A stretch of 64,000 nt of DNA from Yoonia sp. (GCF_014859355.1 NZ_JACUUJ010000012.1:1-64000), one strand, 5' to 3'. Shown: positions 29,421 through 42,546, counted from the first letter of the stretch. The notes: generated from the letters alone by a model not told the origin. A program made the numbers and translations.

Positions 29421-30568
29421 TAGTTTGACCCTCCTGTCGTAGCAGTGGTGCGGCGCATTTCATTCAGTGGCAGATAAGGCACAACACCCTGGCTGCCGCC
29501 TGCGTTATCATCCATCAGGATGATCTCGACATCGCGCAACACACCTTCCATTGTCTCCAGGTACAAACGCTTGCGCGTCACTTCCGGTGCTTTCTGGTAT
29601 TCTGACAATACAGCCGAGAAACGGCTTGCTTCACCCTGTGCTTCGTTCACGACGCGGGCGCGATAACCTTCGGCCTCTTCCAGAATTTGTGCCGCACTAC
29701 CGCGGGCCTCTGCGACGACACGGTTGGCATAGGCGTCGGCGACGTTCTGCACGCGGTCACGCTCTTGTCGGGCGTCCTGCACCCGGCGGAAAGATGCAAT
29801 CACGGGATCCGGCGGGTCGGCCTTGTCAAAGTTGATCCGCACGACGTTCACACCTGAATTGTAGCTGTCCAGCGAAGACTGGATATCATCGCGCAAACGG
29901 TCCGCGATGGCACCCCGGTCCCGGTTCAGGATCGGCGCCAGTTCGGACTGCGAAATGATTTCCCGCATGGCTGATTCAGACACCGCAGCAATGGTTTGTG
30001 GCGGATCTGACAGGCTGAACAGGAACATCTGCGGGTCAATAATGTTCCAGACGACCTGGAATTCGATATCAACGATGTTTTCGTCACCCGTCAACATGAG
30101 CCCGGTTTCCTGGCGCATGCGGTTTGTGCCGATTTCGATGTTGCGTTCGGTTGAAACTGCCACAACTTCGCGCGTCACAACCGGCCATGGTGCAAAATTA
30201 AGACCTGGCTCTCCGGTTTTGTAATAAGAGCCAAGAAACAGCTCGACTGACTTTTCCTCAGGTTTGACGGTGTAAAAGGACGCAAAAAGCCAAAGCGCGA
30301 CAATCGCGACCAGCCCAAGCCCGATCGACCCGCGCGTCAGTTGCGGCCCGGGGCCACCATCGCCACCCGGTCCGCCCGCGCCGCCCCGGCCCCCGCCGCC
30401 CATCAGAACACGCAATTGTTCGCGGCCTTTGTTTACCAGGTCATCAATTTCAGGAATATTCGGTCCGTCGTTGCCGGGTCTGCGGCCACCACGGTTACGG
30501 TCATCGTCACCGCCGCCTGACCCATTATTTCCGCCACCCCCCCAGGGGCCTCCAGTATTTCCTGCCAT
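29420..30568 (-). CDS. hflK: FtsH protease activity modulator HflK
   Basis: Gly-rich N-terminus, SFYTVKPEEKSVELFLGSYYKTGEPGLNFAPWP, VVRINFDKADPPDPVIASFRRVQDARQERDR. Confidence 0.94.
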   Translation of the reverse strand: MAGNTGGPWGGGGNNGSGGGDDDRNRGGRRPGNDGPNIPEIDDLVNKGREQLRVLMGGGGRGGAGGPGGDGGPGPQLTRGSIGLGLVAIVALWLFASFYTVKPEEKSVELFLGSYYKTGEPGLNFAPWPVVTREVVAVSTERNIEIGTNRMRQETGLMLTGDENIVDIEFQVVWNIIDPQMFLFSLSDPPQTIAAVSESAMREIISQSELAPILNRDRGAIADRLRDDIQSSLDSYNSGVNVVRINFDKADPPDPVIASFRRVQDARQERDRVQNVADAYANRVVAEARGSAAQILEEAEGYRARVVNEAQGEASRFSAVLSEYQKAPEVTRKRLYLETMEGVLRDVEIILMDDNAGGSQGVVPYLPLNEMRRTTATTGGSN

Positions 30569-30648
30569 GTTCTTACTATTCTTCCCTTTTCATCGGTCCG
30601 GCCTTTAAGGCCTCTGTGTTGTGTCATGTGTGGTCTTTGCCCACGAAA

Positions 30649-32082
30649 TCAAGCGCTGCGCACCGGATCCTTCATGGTAACAAGTTCTTCGGCCATCGTC
30701 GGATGGACAGCAACGGTGCGATCAAAGTCTTCCTTGGTCGCCCCCATCTTGACCGCAATACCCGCCAACTGAATCATCTCGCCCGCATGATCTGCGACGA
30801 TATGACAGCCCAGCACCTTGCGGGTTGCCTTGCTGACGACAAGTTTCATCAGCACCCGGTCGCTGCGCCCGGAAAAGGCATGGTTCATGGGCTTGAAAGA
30901 CGTGCAATAGATATCAACCGGTTCCATTGCTCTGGCGTCTTCTTCTGACAAACCCACCGTACCAAATTCGGGTTGCGTGAAAATGGCCGACGGGATCAGG
31001 TCGTGATCAACCGGCGTTGGGTTACCCTTGAACACCGTTTCAACAAAGGCCATCGCTTCACGGATGGCCACGGGGGTCAGCTGCACCCGGTTCGTCACAT
31101 CGCCGATGGCATAGATAGACGGCACCTTGGTCTGGCTAAAGGTGTCGACGATAATTTCACCACTGCGGCCAAGCGCGACCCCGGCGGCTTCGAGCCCCAT
31201 TCCTTCGGTATTGGGCGCACGTCCGGTCGCGAACATCACTTGGTCAAACACCTGTTCGATCCCGTTGGTGGCCTTGACCCATATGCCACGGCCACCCCCG
31301 CCAGAGGCCACGGTCGCCGGTTTTCCCTGTTCCATCGGGGTGCCCATGGAATCGGAAAAATCGGCATCCTTGGCGGCGCGGATATCAACGATATTCGTGC
31401 CAAGATGCAGGTCCACACCCTTTGCGCGCATCCCTTCGGCAACAAGACCGCGGGCCTCTTCGTCAAAGCCGCGCAGGATTTGCGCACCGCGATAGAATTG
31501 CGTCACAGCCACGCCCAGACCGTTGAGAATTCCCGCAAATTCCGACGCGATATAACCGCCGCCAATAATCAGGATGGATTTGGGCATATCTTCAAGATTG
31601 AAAATCTCGTTCGAGGTGATGCCCAGTTCAGCACCCTGAATGTCCGGCAGGACCGGCCGCCCGCCCGTGGCGATCAGAATATGTTTCGCGGTCACGTCCC
31701 GCCCGTCGCCCAGCGCAATGGTGTGCGGGTCTTTGAGCGTGGCACGACAATCGAAAATTGCCACATCGGACCCATCCAGCAACTTGCGATAGACGCTTTC
31801 CAGCCGGTCCAGTTCACGGTGCAGGTGGCTGCGGAATTTCGACCAGTCAAACGGCCCATCTGTCACATCCCAGCCATAGGCGCGGGCATCCTTAAACATT
31901 TCCGAATAACCTGACGCATAAACCATCAGTTTTTTTGGCACACAGCCCCGGATCACACACGTGCCGCCCATACGGAACTCTTCCGCCAGCCCCACTTTGG
32001 CACCGGTTGCCGCAGCAGTCCGCGCGGCGCGCACCCCGCCAGAACCGCCGCCAATAACAAAAAGGTCGTAGTCAAATGCCAT
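30649..32082 (-). CDS. gor: Glutathione-disulfide reductase
   Basis: MAFDYDLFVIGGGSGGVRAARTAAATGAKVGLAEEFRMGGTCVIRGCVPKK; dinucleotide-binding and dimerisation domains. Confidence 0.93.
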   Translation of the reverse strand: MAFDYDLFVIGGGSGGVRAARTAAATGAKVGLAEEFRMGGTCVIRGCVPKKLMVYASGYSEMFKDARAYGWDVTDGPFDWSKFRSHLHRELDRLESVYRKLLDGSDVAIFDCRATLKDPHTIALGDGRDVTAKHILIATGGRPVLPDIQGAELGITSNEIFNLEDMPKSILIIGGGYIASEFAGILNGLGVAVTQFYRGAQILRGFDEEARGLVAEGMRAKGVDLHLGTNIVDIRAAKDADFSDSMGTPMEQGKPATVASGGGGRGIWVKATNGIEQVFDQVMFATGRAPNTEGMGLEAAGVALGRSGEIIVDTFSQTKVPSIYAIGDVTNRVQLTPVAIREAMAFVETVFKGNPTPVDHDLIPSAIFTQPEFGTVGLSEEDARAMEPVDIYCTSFKPMNHAFSGRSDRVLMKLVVSKATRKVLGCHIVADHAGEMIQLAGIAVKMGATKEDFDRTVAVHPTMAEELVTMKDPVRSA

Positions 32083-32111
32083 GGTCTGGCTCCCTCGCGT
32101 GTTTTGGTCGA

Positions 32112-32900
32112 TCAATCGGCAATGTCGAAAAAGATGTTGTCATCATCGCGGACGTCAAAGCGCAGTTCCTGATGGCTGTCATTGGTCAGGTCGGTCACTT
32201 CTACGCGACCATCCCCGTAACCAAGGATCACAACGTCGCAAATATCTATGAACAGGCCATTCTCGACCACTCCGGGGATCTGGTTCAAGATCAGGCTCAA
32301 CTGGCGCGGATTGCCAATGCGCCTGAGATGCAGGTCAAAGATGAAATTGCCTTCGTCACTGATGAAAGGCATATCACCCGCCATCCGCTGGGTCACATCG
32401 CGGCCCAGAACATCCATGCCGATCAACGTTTCTTCGATCAGGGCCTGGGTCGTTTTTGCCCCGAACGGGATCACTTCGAGCGGTAACGGGAATGAACCCA
32501 GCGTATCCACCTTTTTGCTGGCATCAGCGATCACGATCATCTGATCGCTGGCTGTCGCCACGATCTTTTCCTGCAAATGTGCGCCACCGCCGCCCTTGAT
32601 CAGGCACAGATCCGCATCAAATTCATCCGTTCCGTCAATGGTCACGTCCAGCCAGCGCGCTTCATCCAGCGTGATCACATCGATACCAACTTCACGGGCC
32701 AGTTGCGCGGTCCTGCTGGAGGTCGGCACAGCCTTGATCTGCAAGCCTTCATCGCGCACCATCTCGCCAAGACAGCGGACCAGCCAAGACGCAGTTGACC
32801 CTGTCCCCAGACCAACCTTCATGCCGGATTTCACATACTCTGTCGCCTGCTTGGCGGCGATGAATTTCGCTTTTTCAATGGGTGACAATTCACTGGTCAT
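32112..32900 (-). CDS. rpiA: Ribose-5-phosphate isomerase A
   Basis: VGLGTGSTASWLVRCLGE, TIDGTDEFDADLCLIKGGGGAHLQEKIVA. Confidence 0.95.
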   Translation of the reverse strand: MTSELSPIEKAKFIAAKQATEYVKSGMKVGLGTGSTASWLVRCLGEMVRDEGLQIKAVPTSSRTAQLAREVGIDVITLDEARWLDVTIDGTDEFDADLCLIKGGGGAHLQEKIVATASDQMIVIADASKKVDTLGSFPLPLEVIPFGAKTTQALIEETLIGMDVLGRDVTQRMAGDMPFISDEGNFIFDLHLRRIGNPRQLSLILNQIPGVVENGLFIDICDVVILGYGDGRVEVTDLTNDSHQELRFDVRDDDNIFFDIAD

Positions 32901-33053
32901 GGTCTTTCTCCAACGCTTCTTGCCGACGTTATATCAATTTCCGCCGCAGGTGCGAGACCTCAAATGCGCGCCGCACGCACCCGGAACCGCGTTTTTGAAG
33001 GCAAAGGTCGCATTTGGACGGATTGTCCGGCGCGGCTGGGCTAGGGTTGGAGG

Positions 33054-33740
33054 ATGACAAAGCCCCTGATCTTGCATTACGCGCCCGACAACGCCTCGTT
33101 TTGTGTGCGTCTTGCCTTGGAAGAATTGCACCTGCCCTACCGCACGGTTCTGGTGGATCGGGCAACAGGCGGCCAGAAATCTGCCGACTTTCTGACGTTG
33201 AACCCCAACGGGCTGATCCCCGTGCTGGAAACGCCGCATGGGCCGTTGTTTGAAACCGGTGCAATCCTTTTGTGGCTGGCCGATAGGTCTGGCATCTTGA
33301 TGCCACCGCCGCTTGATCCCGCGCGCGGGCCTGCGCTGCAATGGCTGATCTGGCTGGCGAACACGCTGCATCCCACACAGCGGATGCTGTTTTATCCCGA
33401 TCAATACACTGCCACCGCCCCAGAGGCGCTGCGCACACGGACACGCACGCGCCTGACCGCCCTGTTTGATCTTCTGGAAAGCGCAAGCCAGGCTGACTGG
33501 CTAGACACAGAGGCGCCATCGGCGCAGGGCTGTTATCTTGGCCCGCTGTTGCGCTGGCCCGCGCTTTATGGCGGGCAGACAGACTGGTTTGACCTGCGCC
33601 GCTGGCCGCGCCTGATGCGCTTTGCCCAAAGCTATGAGGCACGACCGGCTGCCCGGCGCGCCTCTGATGCCGAAGGGCTTGGCCCACAACCGTTTTCCGC
33701 CCCTCTGCCCTGCCATCCCCCGGAAGGAAGTGCCGTCTGA
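33054..33740 (+). CDS. Glutathione S-transferase family protein
   Basis: LHYAPDNASFCVRLALEELHLPYRTVLVDR..LNPNGLIPVLETPHGPLFETGAILLWLAD. Confidence 0.9.
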   Translation: MTKPLILHYAPDNASFCVRLALEELHLPYRTVLVDRATGGQKSADFLTLNPNGLIPVLETPHGPLFETGAILLWLADRSGILMPPPLDPARGPALQWLIWLANTLHPTQRMLFYPDQYTATAPEALRTRTRTRLTALFDLLESASQADWLDTEAPSAQGCYLGPLLRWPALYGGQTDWFDLRRWPRLMRFAQSYEARPAARRASDAEGLGPQPFSAPLPCHPPEGSAV

Positions 33741-35113
33741 TGTTTCTTTCTGTCTTTGATATGTTCAAGGTGGGCGTCGGCCCGTCATCTTCGCACACCA
33801 TTGGGCCAATGGTGGCGGCGGCGCGTTTTCTTGACCATCTGCGCGCGCAGCCCTTTGGCGTGGCGGGCGTGCGAGCGTCGCTGCATGGCAGTCTGGCCTT
33901 TACCGGCGTCGGCCACGCCACCGACCGGGCCGTGATCCTTGGTCTGGCGGGACTGCGCGCCGAAGACTACGACGCCATAAAGGCCGCGGCGGAACTGGCC
34001 CGCATCAACGCCGAACACACCGTTTTGCCGTCAGGGCTTGGCCCGCTGCGTTTCCACCCCAAGGATGATCTGCTGTTTGATTACGGCCCCGCCCTGCCCG
34101 GCCATCCCAATGGGTTGATCCTGCGTGGCGTAGACGCCCAGGGTGATGTGATCACGCAAGTGACCTATTATTCCATCGGTGGCGGCTTTGTTCTGACGGA
34201 CACAGAACTGGCCACAGGCGAAGACACCGATACCGGCCCGGCCGTCCCTTATCCCTTTCAAACGGGGCAGCAGATGCTGGATATGGCCGCGGCCAGCGGC
34301 AAAAGCATCGCAGCGATGAAACGCGCCAATGAACTGTCGCGCATGCCCAGCGCCGATCTGGACAGGGGGCTGCTGCGGATATGGGAGGTGATGAACACCT
34401 GCATCGACCGTGGCCTGAAGACCGACGGCATTTTGCCCGGCGGATTGCAAGTGCGCCGGCGCGCGAAAGGGATTTACGATGCGCTGCTGGCCGAACGCGG
34501 CGTGAACCTGTCTGCGCCCCACACGATCAACGACTGGATGTCCACCTATGCTATGGCGGTAAACGAAGAAAACGCCGCCGGTGGGCAGGTCGTCACCGCG
34601 CCAACAAACGGCGCGGCAGGCGTGGTGCCTGCGACGATCCGCTATTGGCTGGATCATGTGCCGGGGGCCAGTGCATCGCGGGTGCCGGAATTCCTACTGA
34701 CGGCAGCGGCGATTGGCGGGCTGATCAAGTTCAACGCCTCGATTTCCGGTGCCGAATGCGGCTGCCAGGCCGAGGTGGGCAGTGCCGCCGCCATGGCCGC
34801 CGCCGGTCTGGCCGCGGTGCTGGGCGGCACGGTCGAACAGATCGAAAATGCCGCTGAAATCGCGTTGGAACATCATCTTGGCATGACATGCGATCCGGTG
34901 CGCGGCTTGGTGCAGGTACCCTGCATCGAACGCAATGGCCTGGGTGCGATCAAGGCGGTTTCTGCGGCCTCGCTGGCGCTGCGCGGCGATGGCAAGCATC
35001 TGGTTTCGCTGGATGTAGCGGTGGAAACCATGCGCCAGACAGGCGCGGATATGTCCGAAAAATACAAGGAAACCGCATTGGGCGGGCTGGCCGTGAACGT
35101 GCCGAATTGCTAG
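33740..35113 (+). CDS. sdaA: L-serine ammonia-lyase
   Basis: [68 protein letters not shown]. Confidence 0.95.
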   Translation: MFLSVFDMFKVGVGPSSSHTIGPMVAAARFLDHLRAQPFGVAGVRASLHGSLAFTGVGHATDRAVILGLAGLRAEDYDAIKAAAELARINAEHTVLPSGLGPLRFHPKDDLLFDYGPALPGHPNGLILRGVDAQGDVITQVTYYSIGGGFVLTDTELATGEDTDTGPAVPYPFQTGQQMLDMAAASGKSIAAMKRANELSRMPSADLDRGLLRIWEVMNTCIDRGLKTDGILPGGLQVRRRAKGIYDALLAERGVNLSAPHTINDWMSTYAMAVNEENAAGGQVVTAPTNGAAGVVPATIRYWLDHVPGASASRVPEFLLTAAAIGGLIKFNASISGAECGCQAEVGSAAAMAAAGLAAVLGGTVEQIENAAEIALEHHLGMTCDPVRGLVQVPCIERNGLGAIKAVSAASLALRGDGKHLVSLDVAVETMRQTGADMSEKYKETALGGLAVNVPNC

Positions 35114-35132
35114 GGCCTGTTACGCACCGTGT

Positions 35133-35804
35133 TCAGGCGCGATCTGCACCGATGGCGCGCAAGACCTCCGCCAGATGCGCCCGTGGCAACGTGATCAGCA
35201 CCGGACCCTGCGCTGAAATTTCGACGTGCTGCTCTGCCACTGCATTTGACGCGCTGGTCATCCCCGCAGGCTGCATCTGCGCCCGGTTCAACGGCCACCG
35301 CAGACCTGTTGCCGTGACAACCGTATCGGCCAGCGGCATCAGCGAAATGCGGCTGCCTAGCGGCAAGTCCAGCCTGACCGGCGATTGCGGCGCGACAAAA
35401 CTGGCATCACTGCCATCCAGCAAGACAACCGAACGGTGCGCATGCCGTGCCAGAACATTCAGCACAGCCAGCGCATGATCCATGCGCCCGCCCGTAAACC
35501 CCAAGGCAAGCACACAGGCGGCGCCAATGCGTGTTAATGCCTTTTCAAAATCCGTCGTTTCCTGTTCGCCAATGCGGTGCAGGCGATCCTTGAATGCGCG
35601 CTGCGCCCGGTCGGTGATGCTGTCCATGTCGCCGATCACCGCCGCCGGAATCAGCCCCGCAGCAAGAAGATGATCTGCCCCCCCATCAGCGGCAACGATA
35701 TCTGTGATCAATGGCAAAAGCTGTTTTATTTCAGTAACTTCTACCTTGGCCCCGCCGATCAAACCAATGACACCGGAGCTGGAAACAATATGTTCATTTG
35801 ACAT
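35133..35804 (-). CDS. Thiamine diphosphokinase
   Basis: VAADGGADHLLAAGLIPAAVIGDMDSI; TDFEKAL; ALGFTGGRMDHALAVLNVL. Confidence 0.9.
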   Translation of the reverse strand: MSNEHIVSSSGVIGLIGGAKVEVTEIKQLLPLITDIVAADGGADHLLAAGLIPAAVIGDMDSITDRAQRAFKDRLHRIGEQETTDFEKALTRIGAACVLALGFTGGRMDHALAVLNVLARHAHRSVVLLDGSDASFVAPQSPVRLDLPLGSRISLMPLADTVVTATGLRWPLNRAQMQPAGMTSASNAVAEQHVEISAQGPVLITLPRAHLAEVLRAIGADRA

Positions 35805-35939
35805 TAATTTGACCCCAATTCACAAACATTCCCCAAAACGGTCACAAAATGATCCCGAATGGAACGTCTTACTGGTACCGGGTCTGGTTCAGGTTAGGCC
35901 TTGGAATTAAAGCCGACAACAGTGGAAAGCAATGACCTC

Positions 35940-37613
35940 ATGAGCGACACGCATCAAATTCTGGACGTCAGCTATGGCACCTTTTCTTGCCGGCTGGAAG
36001 GTTTCGATGATTCTGTGGAAACAATGAAAACCGTCGTCACATTCTTTCATCAGCTTGCCGGTCACGACCGTTTTATGGACATGGCCCCGCAGGCCCCTGA
36101 CCTTGACGCCTTGGCTGAGATGACCGCCCGGAAAACCGGCGTATCCGTGCAAGTAGAGGCAGAAACAGATGCGCAGCGGCTTAACCTGCATGTGCGTCGT
36201 TCAGCGGCAGACAACCTGACAGAAAAGCCCGACCTGCGCATCAAGCCGTCGGTCGCACCAGACCACACCGCGCCTTTGCAGGAAACCGCCGCAGAAGATT
36301 CGGAACCGGCAGACGCGGTTGCCCCGGAATCGAACGCCAAAGCGGACGAGGCGGGTGATATCGCCCCTAAAGATGACATGTTCGACGAAGAGTATGAGGA
36401 CGAAGACGCCGCGCCGGTGGTTGCGATGGTCCAGCCTGCGCTGGCCCAGACTGACATTGCGCCTGCAAAGGCCGGTCGGCCGTCGGCTGATACTGCCGAA
36501 AGCGTGGCGGCAAAGCTTCAGCGTATTCGTGCCATCGTTGGACGTGCGGCCACAACCGGAACGCACGATACCTTGGTCGAAGATTCGACCACAGACACTG
36601 ACACAGATGACATAGCCCCAGCCGCCAATCCGCTGACGCAGCGGTTGGCAGAACTGGCCCAACGGCATGCAGCGCAATCGGTCATTCAGAAAAAGGCGGT
36701 TTCCGAAAGCACAGGAGCCATACGCAACGCCGCCGATGCTGAGCTACAAGAAAGCGATTCAGTCACGGAAGTTGACCACACAACTGACGATCACCCTGCG
36801 TCCGACACCGCAGATGCGCCCGCCAATGTTGCCGTTACATCGTCCGAAAATGTGCCGGACATGACTGACGACCGCATTGAGCTGAGCAAACAAGTGGCCG
36901 AAGTTGAACAGGCCATCGCGATGCGCCGCGAAATCAAGTCTAAACGCGATGAGTTGCCCGGCAACGTTGATGCGGCCATCAGCCGGATCCTGTCACAGGC
37001 CGACCAACGGCTGAACGAACCCCTGGGCCGACGCCAGCGCGATGCCTTTGCACAGCTCAAGGCGGCCGTCGCGGCAACCGAGGCCGCACGCCAGCTGGGC
37101 GACCCCGGCACCGAAGCAGAAGACCCCGGTGAAGCGTTCCGCGACGATCTGGATGCGCAAAAGGCCGAAGACGAAGAAATCGTCAAAAACGAAAGCAAGG
37201 AGGCGTCCAGCCCAAGCCCCCTGAGACTGGTTCCGTCACAGCGCGTCGATGAACCCGCGTCCAAGATTGAGCGCACGGCAGACCGATTGCGCCAGATCGC
37301 AGCCCAAAAAGACAGCGAAGACTCGCCAAACGGAGATTTTGCCGCATTTGCCGCAGATAAAGGAGCCACCGAACTTGGCGATTTGCTGGAGGCTGCCGCT
37401 GCCTACATTGCTTTTGTAGAAGGCGATGAAGAGTTTTCACGCCCGCAGGTCATGAAGAAGGTGCAAGTCGCATCGTCTGATGAAATTACGCGTGAAGACG
37501 GTTTGCGCTGCTTTGGTCAGTTGTTACGCCAAAACCGGATCGTCAAGTTGAACAACGGCCGTTTTACCGTTGCCAAGGACACGCGGTTTCGTCCGGATGA
37601 AAGATCTGTCTGA
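35940..37613 (+). CDS. Uncharacterised protein with acidic disordered centre and winged-helix-like C-terminus
   Basis: Long ORF with consistent codon usage; MSDTHQILDVSYGTFSCRLEGFDD...; C-terminal FSRPQVMKKVQVASSDEITREDGLRCFGQLLRQNRIVKLNNGRFTV. Confidence 0.75.
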   Translation: MSDTHQILDVSYGTFSCRLEGFDDSVETMKTVVTFFHQLAGHDRFMDMAPQAPDLDALAEMTARKTGVSVQVEAETDAQRLNLHVRRSAADNLTEKPDLRIKPSVAPDHTAPLQETAAEDSEPADAVAPESNAKADEAGDIAPKDDMFDEEYEDEDAAPVVAMVQPALAQTDIAPAKAGRPSADTAESVAAKLQRIRAIVGRAATTGTHDTLVEDSTTDTDTDDIAPAANPLTQRLAELAQRHAAQSVIQKKAVSESTGAIRNAADAELQESDSVTEVDHTTDDHPASDTADAPANVAVTSSENVPDMTDDRIELSKQVAEVEQAIAMRREIKSKRDELPGNVDAAISRILSQADQRLNEPLGRRQRDAFAQLKAAVAATEAARQLGDPGTEAEDPGEAFRDDLDAQKAEDEEIVKNESKEASSPSPLRLVPSQRVDEPASKIERTADRLRQIAAQKDSEDSPNGDFAAFAADKGATELGDLLEAAAAYIAFVEGDEEFSRPQVMKKVQVASSDEITREDGLRCFGQLLRQNRIVKLNNGRFTVAKDTRFRPDERSV

Positions 37614-37645
37614 AACTGCTGGTCCTGTCAGCGCGAATGAAAAAT

Positions 37646-37675
37646 AGGCGGGGCCACAGCCCCGCCTTTGTCATT
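37646..37675. terminator. Bidirectional terminator between convergent genes
   Basis: AGGCGGGGC-cACA-GCCCCGCCT followed by ttgtcatttt. Confidence 0.8.
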
Positions 37676-37701
37676 TTAACCGCGCTGGCCTGCCCAAAAT
37701 G

Positions 37702-37926
37702 TCAATCATTGGCATCAGGGTCGGGCTGGCCGATCCCGCGAAACACCCATTTCAGCGGAAACACCCAGCCAATCCCAAGTGCAACATAGATGAAAAACTC
37801 AATGACCTTATGAAAGCGCGCCGCCTCGCTCATCAAGGTGACGGCCAGCACGATATAGGCGGGCAGCCCCAAAACCAGAACGGCAAGCGCCAGTCGCTTG
37901 CGGGCTTTATATTCCATCGCCATCAA
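37702..37926 (-). CDS. DUF2842 domain-containing small membrane protein
   Basis: [69 protein letters not shown]; overlaps purA stop. Confidence 0.85.
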   Translation of the reverse strand: MMAMEYKARKRLALAVLVLGLPAYIVLAVTLMSEAARFHKVIEFFIYVALGIGWVFPLKWVFRGIGQPDPDAND

Positions 37927-39215
37927 TCTGCGAAAGGGTCGGTCACAAGAATCGTGTCTTCACGCTCGGGCGATGTGGACACCAATGCGACTGGACAATC
38001 GATCAGCTCCTCAATTCGGCGCACATATTTGATCGCCTGCGCAGGCAGATCCGCCCAGGACCGCGCGCCTTCGGTCGATTCTGACCAACCCGCAATTTCT
38101 TCGTAGATCGGCGTGCAACGGGCCTGTTGGTCAGCCGCTGTGGGCAAATAGTCCAGCGTTTTGCCGTCAAGGTCATAGCCCACGCAAATCCGCAAGGTTT
38201 CAAAACCGTCCAGCACGTCCAGTTTGGTCAAAGCGATTCCGTCGATGCCCGAAGTGGCACAGGTTTGCCGCAACAGACAGGCATCAAACCAGCCGCAGCG
38301 CCGTTTGCGGCCCGTGGTAGTCCCAAACTCGTGCCCGCGTTCACCCAACCGCTGACCATCATCATCGTGCAGTTCCGTCGGAAACGGCCCTTCGCCCACA
38401 CGGGTCGTGTAGGCTTTGACGATTCCCAAAACAAAATCAATCGCCCCGGGGCCCATGCCAACACCGGTGGCCGCTTGCCCTGCGATCACGTTCGAAGAAG
38501 TCACGAACGGATATGTGCCGAAATCAATGTCCAACAGGGCGCCCTGCGCGCCTTCGAACAGGATACGCTTGCCAGCCTTGCGCTGTTCGTTCAGCACCTT
38601 CCACACCGGGGCAGCGTACTGCAAGATCTTGGGCGCGATTTCGCGCAAGCTGGCAAGCACGGAATCACGGTCGATCGCGTCCAGCCCCAAACCGCGCCGC
38701 AGCGCATCATGATGCACCAGCGCCCTGTCCAGACGCAATTCCAGCGTCGCGTCGTCGGCCAGATCAGCCACCCGGATCACGCGGCGGCCAACCTTGTCTT
38801 CATAACACGGCCCAATCCCGCGTCCCGTTGTGCCGATCTTGGCGACAGAGGACTGGCTTTCGCGGGCGCGATCCAATTCGCCGTGAAACGGCAGAATCAG
38901 CGGGGTATTTTCCGCGATCATCAACGATTCCGGTGTAATACTGACGCCCTGCCCGCGAAGTGTTTCAATTTCACCCAGCAAGTGCCACGGGTCCAGCACC
39001 ACACCGTTACCAATAACCGAAAGCTTACCCCCGCGCACCACACCCGAGGGCAGCGCGTGCAGTTTGTAAACCTTGCCGTCGATCACCAGCGTGTGGCCGG
39101 CATTGTGCCCCCCCTGAAAACGGGCGATCACATCGGCGCGTTCAGACAACCAATCTACGATCTTGCCTTTGCCTTCGTCGCCCCATTGGGCCCCAACGAC
39201 CACCACATTTGCCAT
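37923..39215 (-). CDS. purA: Adenylosuccinate synthase
   Basis: [43 protein letters not shown]. Confidence 0.97.
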   Translation of the reverse strand: MANVVVVGAQWGDEGKGKIVDWLSERADVIARFQGGHNAGHTLVIDGKVYKLHALPSGVVRGGKLSVIGNGVVLDPWHLLGEIETLRGQGVSITPESLMIAENTPLILPFHGELDRARESQSSVAKIGTTGRGIGPCYEDKVGRRVIRVADLADDATLELRLDRALVHHDALRRGLGLDAIDRDSVLASLREIAPKILQYAAPVWKVLNEQRKAGKRILFEGAQGALLDIDFGTYPFVTSSNVIAGQAATGVGMGPGAIDFVLGIVKAYTTRVGEGPFPTELHDDDGQRLGERGHEFGTTTGRKRRCGWFDACLLRQTCATSGIDGIALTKLDVLDGFETLRICVGYDLDGKTLDYLPTAADQQARCTPIYEEIAGWSESTEGARSWADLPAQAIKYVRRIEELIDCPVALVSTSPEREDTILVTDPFAD

Positions 39216-39475
39216 AAGATGTCTGTTCCTTCTGTGCTGACGGTCCCCCTATATCGTTGCGTCCGCGCTTGCGAAACAGGAAATTTGCTGCGCAGCATCA
39301 GCGGATGCGTCCCCACGAACCGCAGCCGCACCGGTTTTTTACCGCTGTGACCGGACCCAGGCGCAACACGCCCCAGATCATCGGGCAGAAACTGAGGCAT
39401 ATCAGGGGTTGCGGGACCGGACGGCAGCTTTTAGATACGGCTGGATCGCACCCGCGCCCTGAAAGGCAGCTTTGT

Positions 39476-39829
39476 ATGGAAAACGTCGTTCTTATCGTCC
39501 ATTTGATCCTGGCGCTTAGCCTGATCGGCACCGTTCTTTTGCAACGGTCCGAAGGTGGTGGCCTTGGCATGGGCGGCGGCGGCGGCGCAACGGGCGGGCG
39601 CCCTGCACCCACCGCGATGAGCAAATTCACATGGGCATTGGCGATTGCGTTTATTGCGACATCCATAACACTGACGCTGATTGCCGCCGAAAAATCCGCG
39701 GGAACATCAGTGGTCGATCGTCTGGGTGGCGGGTCTTCTGCGGTGGAAGGGTCTGGCGTGCCAGATCTTGGCGAAAGCTTGCTGCCACCATCAGCGGATG
39801 AAACGCCTTTGCTTCCATCTGGCGACTAA
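39476..39829 (+). CDS. secG: Preprotein translocase subunit SecG
   Basis: MENVVLIVHLILALSLIGTVLLQRSEGGGLGMGGGG; two TMs; start refined to 39476. Confidence 0.93.
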   Translation: MENVVLIVHLILALSLIGTVLLQRSEGGGLGMGGGGGATGGRPAPTAMSKFTWALAIAFIATSITLTLIAAEKSAGTSVVDRLGGGSSAVEGSGVPDLGESLLPPSADETPLLPSGD

Positions 39830-39987
39830 ACACAATCAGTTGCACAACCGGCGCGCAAGTTAACATGATCTTGCGGCATCGGTTGCGCATCTGTGGCGAA
39901 TCCGCTATATGCCAAATCCCGTGATGATGTGAATTTGACGGTTCGCCTTTCCACAAATTTTGGAATTTTTCTCGGGGGCTCCAGCCA

Positions 39988-41631
<1,644 letters not shown>

Positions 41632-41749
41632 GGGGGCCGTGTGCGCAGGCGATATCGCCAGTCGTTCATGTGCTGTATAATGCGATATGATGCACCCTTG
41701 GCCTTGGTCTGATTTGTTATGACTGCACTACCAAACAAGGGGGCGGGCG

Positions 41750-42541
41750 ATGCTTTCTTATCAACACGGCTATCACGCGGGCAATCTGGCGGATGTGCAT
41801 AAGCACAGTCTGCTGGCTTGGGCGCTGGACTATATGACGCAAAAGGACAAGCCGCTGTCTTACCTGGAAACGCACGCCGGGCGGGGGCTTTATGATCTGG
41901 CCGATGCAGCCGCCACCAAGACAGGCGAAGCGGCCAAGGGGATTGTAATCGCGGCAGACTGGTTCGCCCCCGATCACCCCTATGCAAAGGTTCTGGCGCG
42001 CATCCGTGCCGCCCACGGGCCCAACGCCTACCCAGGATCGCCTCTTGTCGCCGCCGAAATCCTGCGCCCGATGGATACGATCCACCTGTCAGAATTGCAC
42101 CCGCAGGAATTTGCCGGCCTTCATGCAAATATGGCCCCCTATGGCGGCATTTTCCGCCAGCGCGATGGCTGGGAAATGGCCCTGTCGCTGTGCCCGCCCG
42201 ACCCGCGCCGGGGGCTTTTGCTGATTGATCCGTCATATGAAGTAAAGGCGGATTACCAGACGATCCCCGACACCATCGCCAAGATCCATCGCAAATGGGG
42301 GGTTGGGGTCATTATGCTGTGGTATCCCATCCTGACAGATGCCCCGCATCTGCCGATGATCAGCGCCCTGCGCGCCGCCATCCCTGACGCGGTCGTGCAC
42401 GAGGTGCGCTTTCCCCCGGCGCGTCCCGGTCACCGCATGGTCGGATCAGGGCTTTTTGTCGTGAATCCGCCATATGGTTTTGCACAAGAAGGCGCACGGC
42501 TGGGCGCGCTCTTTCAACAGCAACTGAAGGGGGCTATGTAA
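41750..42541 (+). CDS. rlmJ: 23S rRNA (adenine2030-N6)-methyltransferase RlmJ family
   Basis: MLSYQHGYHAGNLADVHKHSLLAWALDYM; ETHAGRGLYDL; LLLIDPSYE; GSGLFVVNPPYGF. Confidence 0.93.
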   Translation: MLSYQHGYHAGNLADVHKHSLLAWALDYMTQKDKPLSYLETHAGRGLYDLADAAATKTGEAAKGIVIAADWFAPDHPYAKVLARIRAAHGPNAYPGSPLVAAEILRPMDTIHLSELHPQEFAGLHANMAPYGGIFRQRDGWEMALSLCPPDPRRGLLLIDPSYEVKADYQTIPDTIAKIHRKWGVGVIMLWYPILTDAPHLPMISALRAAIPDAVVHEVRFPPARPGHRMVGSGLFVVNPPYGFAQEGARLGALFQQQLKGAM

Positions 42542-42546
42542 GGCAT

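Noticed and set aside
30973-31914. 313-aa plus-strand ORF
   Set aside because: Antisense shadow of gor
32929-33921. 330-aa minus-strand ORF
   Set aside because: Antisense to GST and sdaA; low-complexity Arg/Ala/Ser composition
38127-39350. 407-aa plus-strand ORF
   Set aside because: Antisense shadow of purA; no family signal
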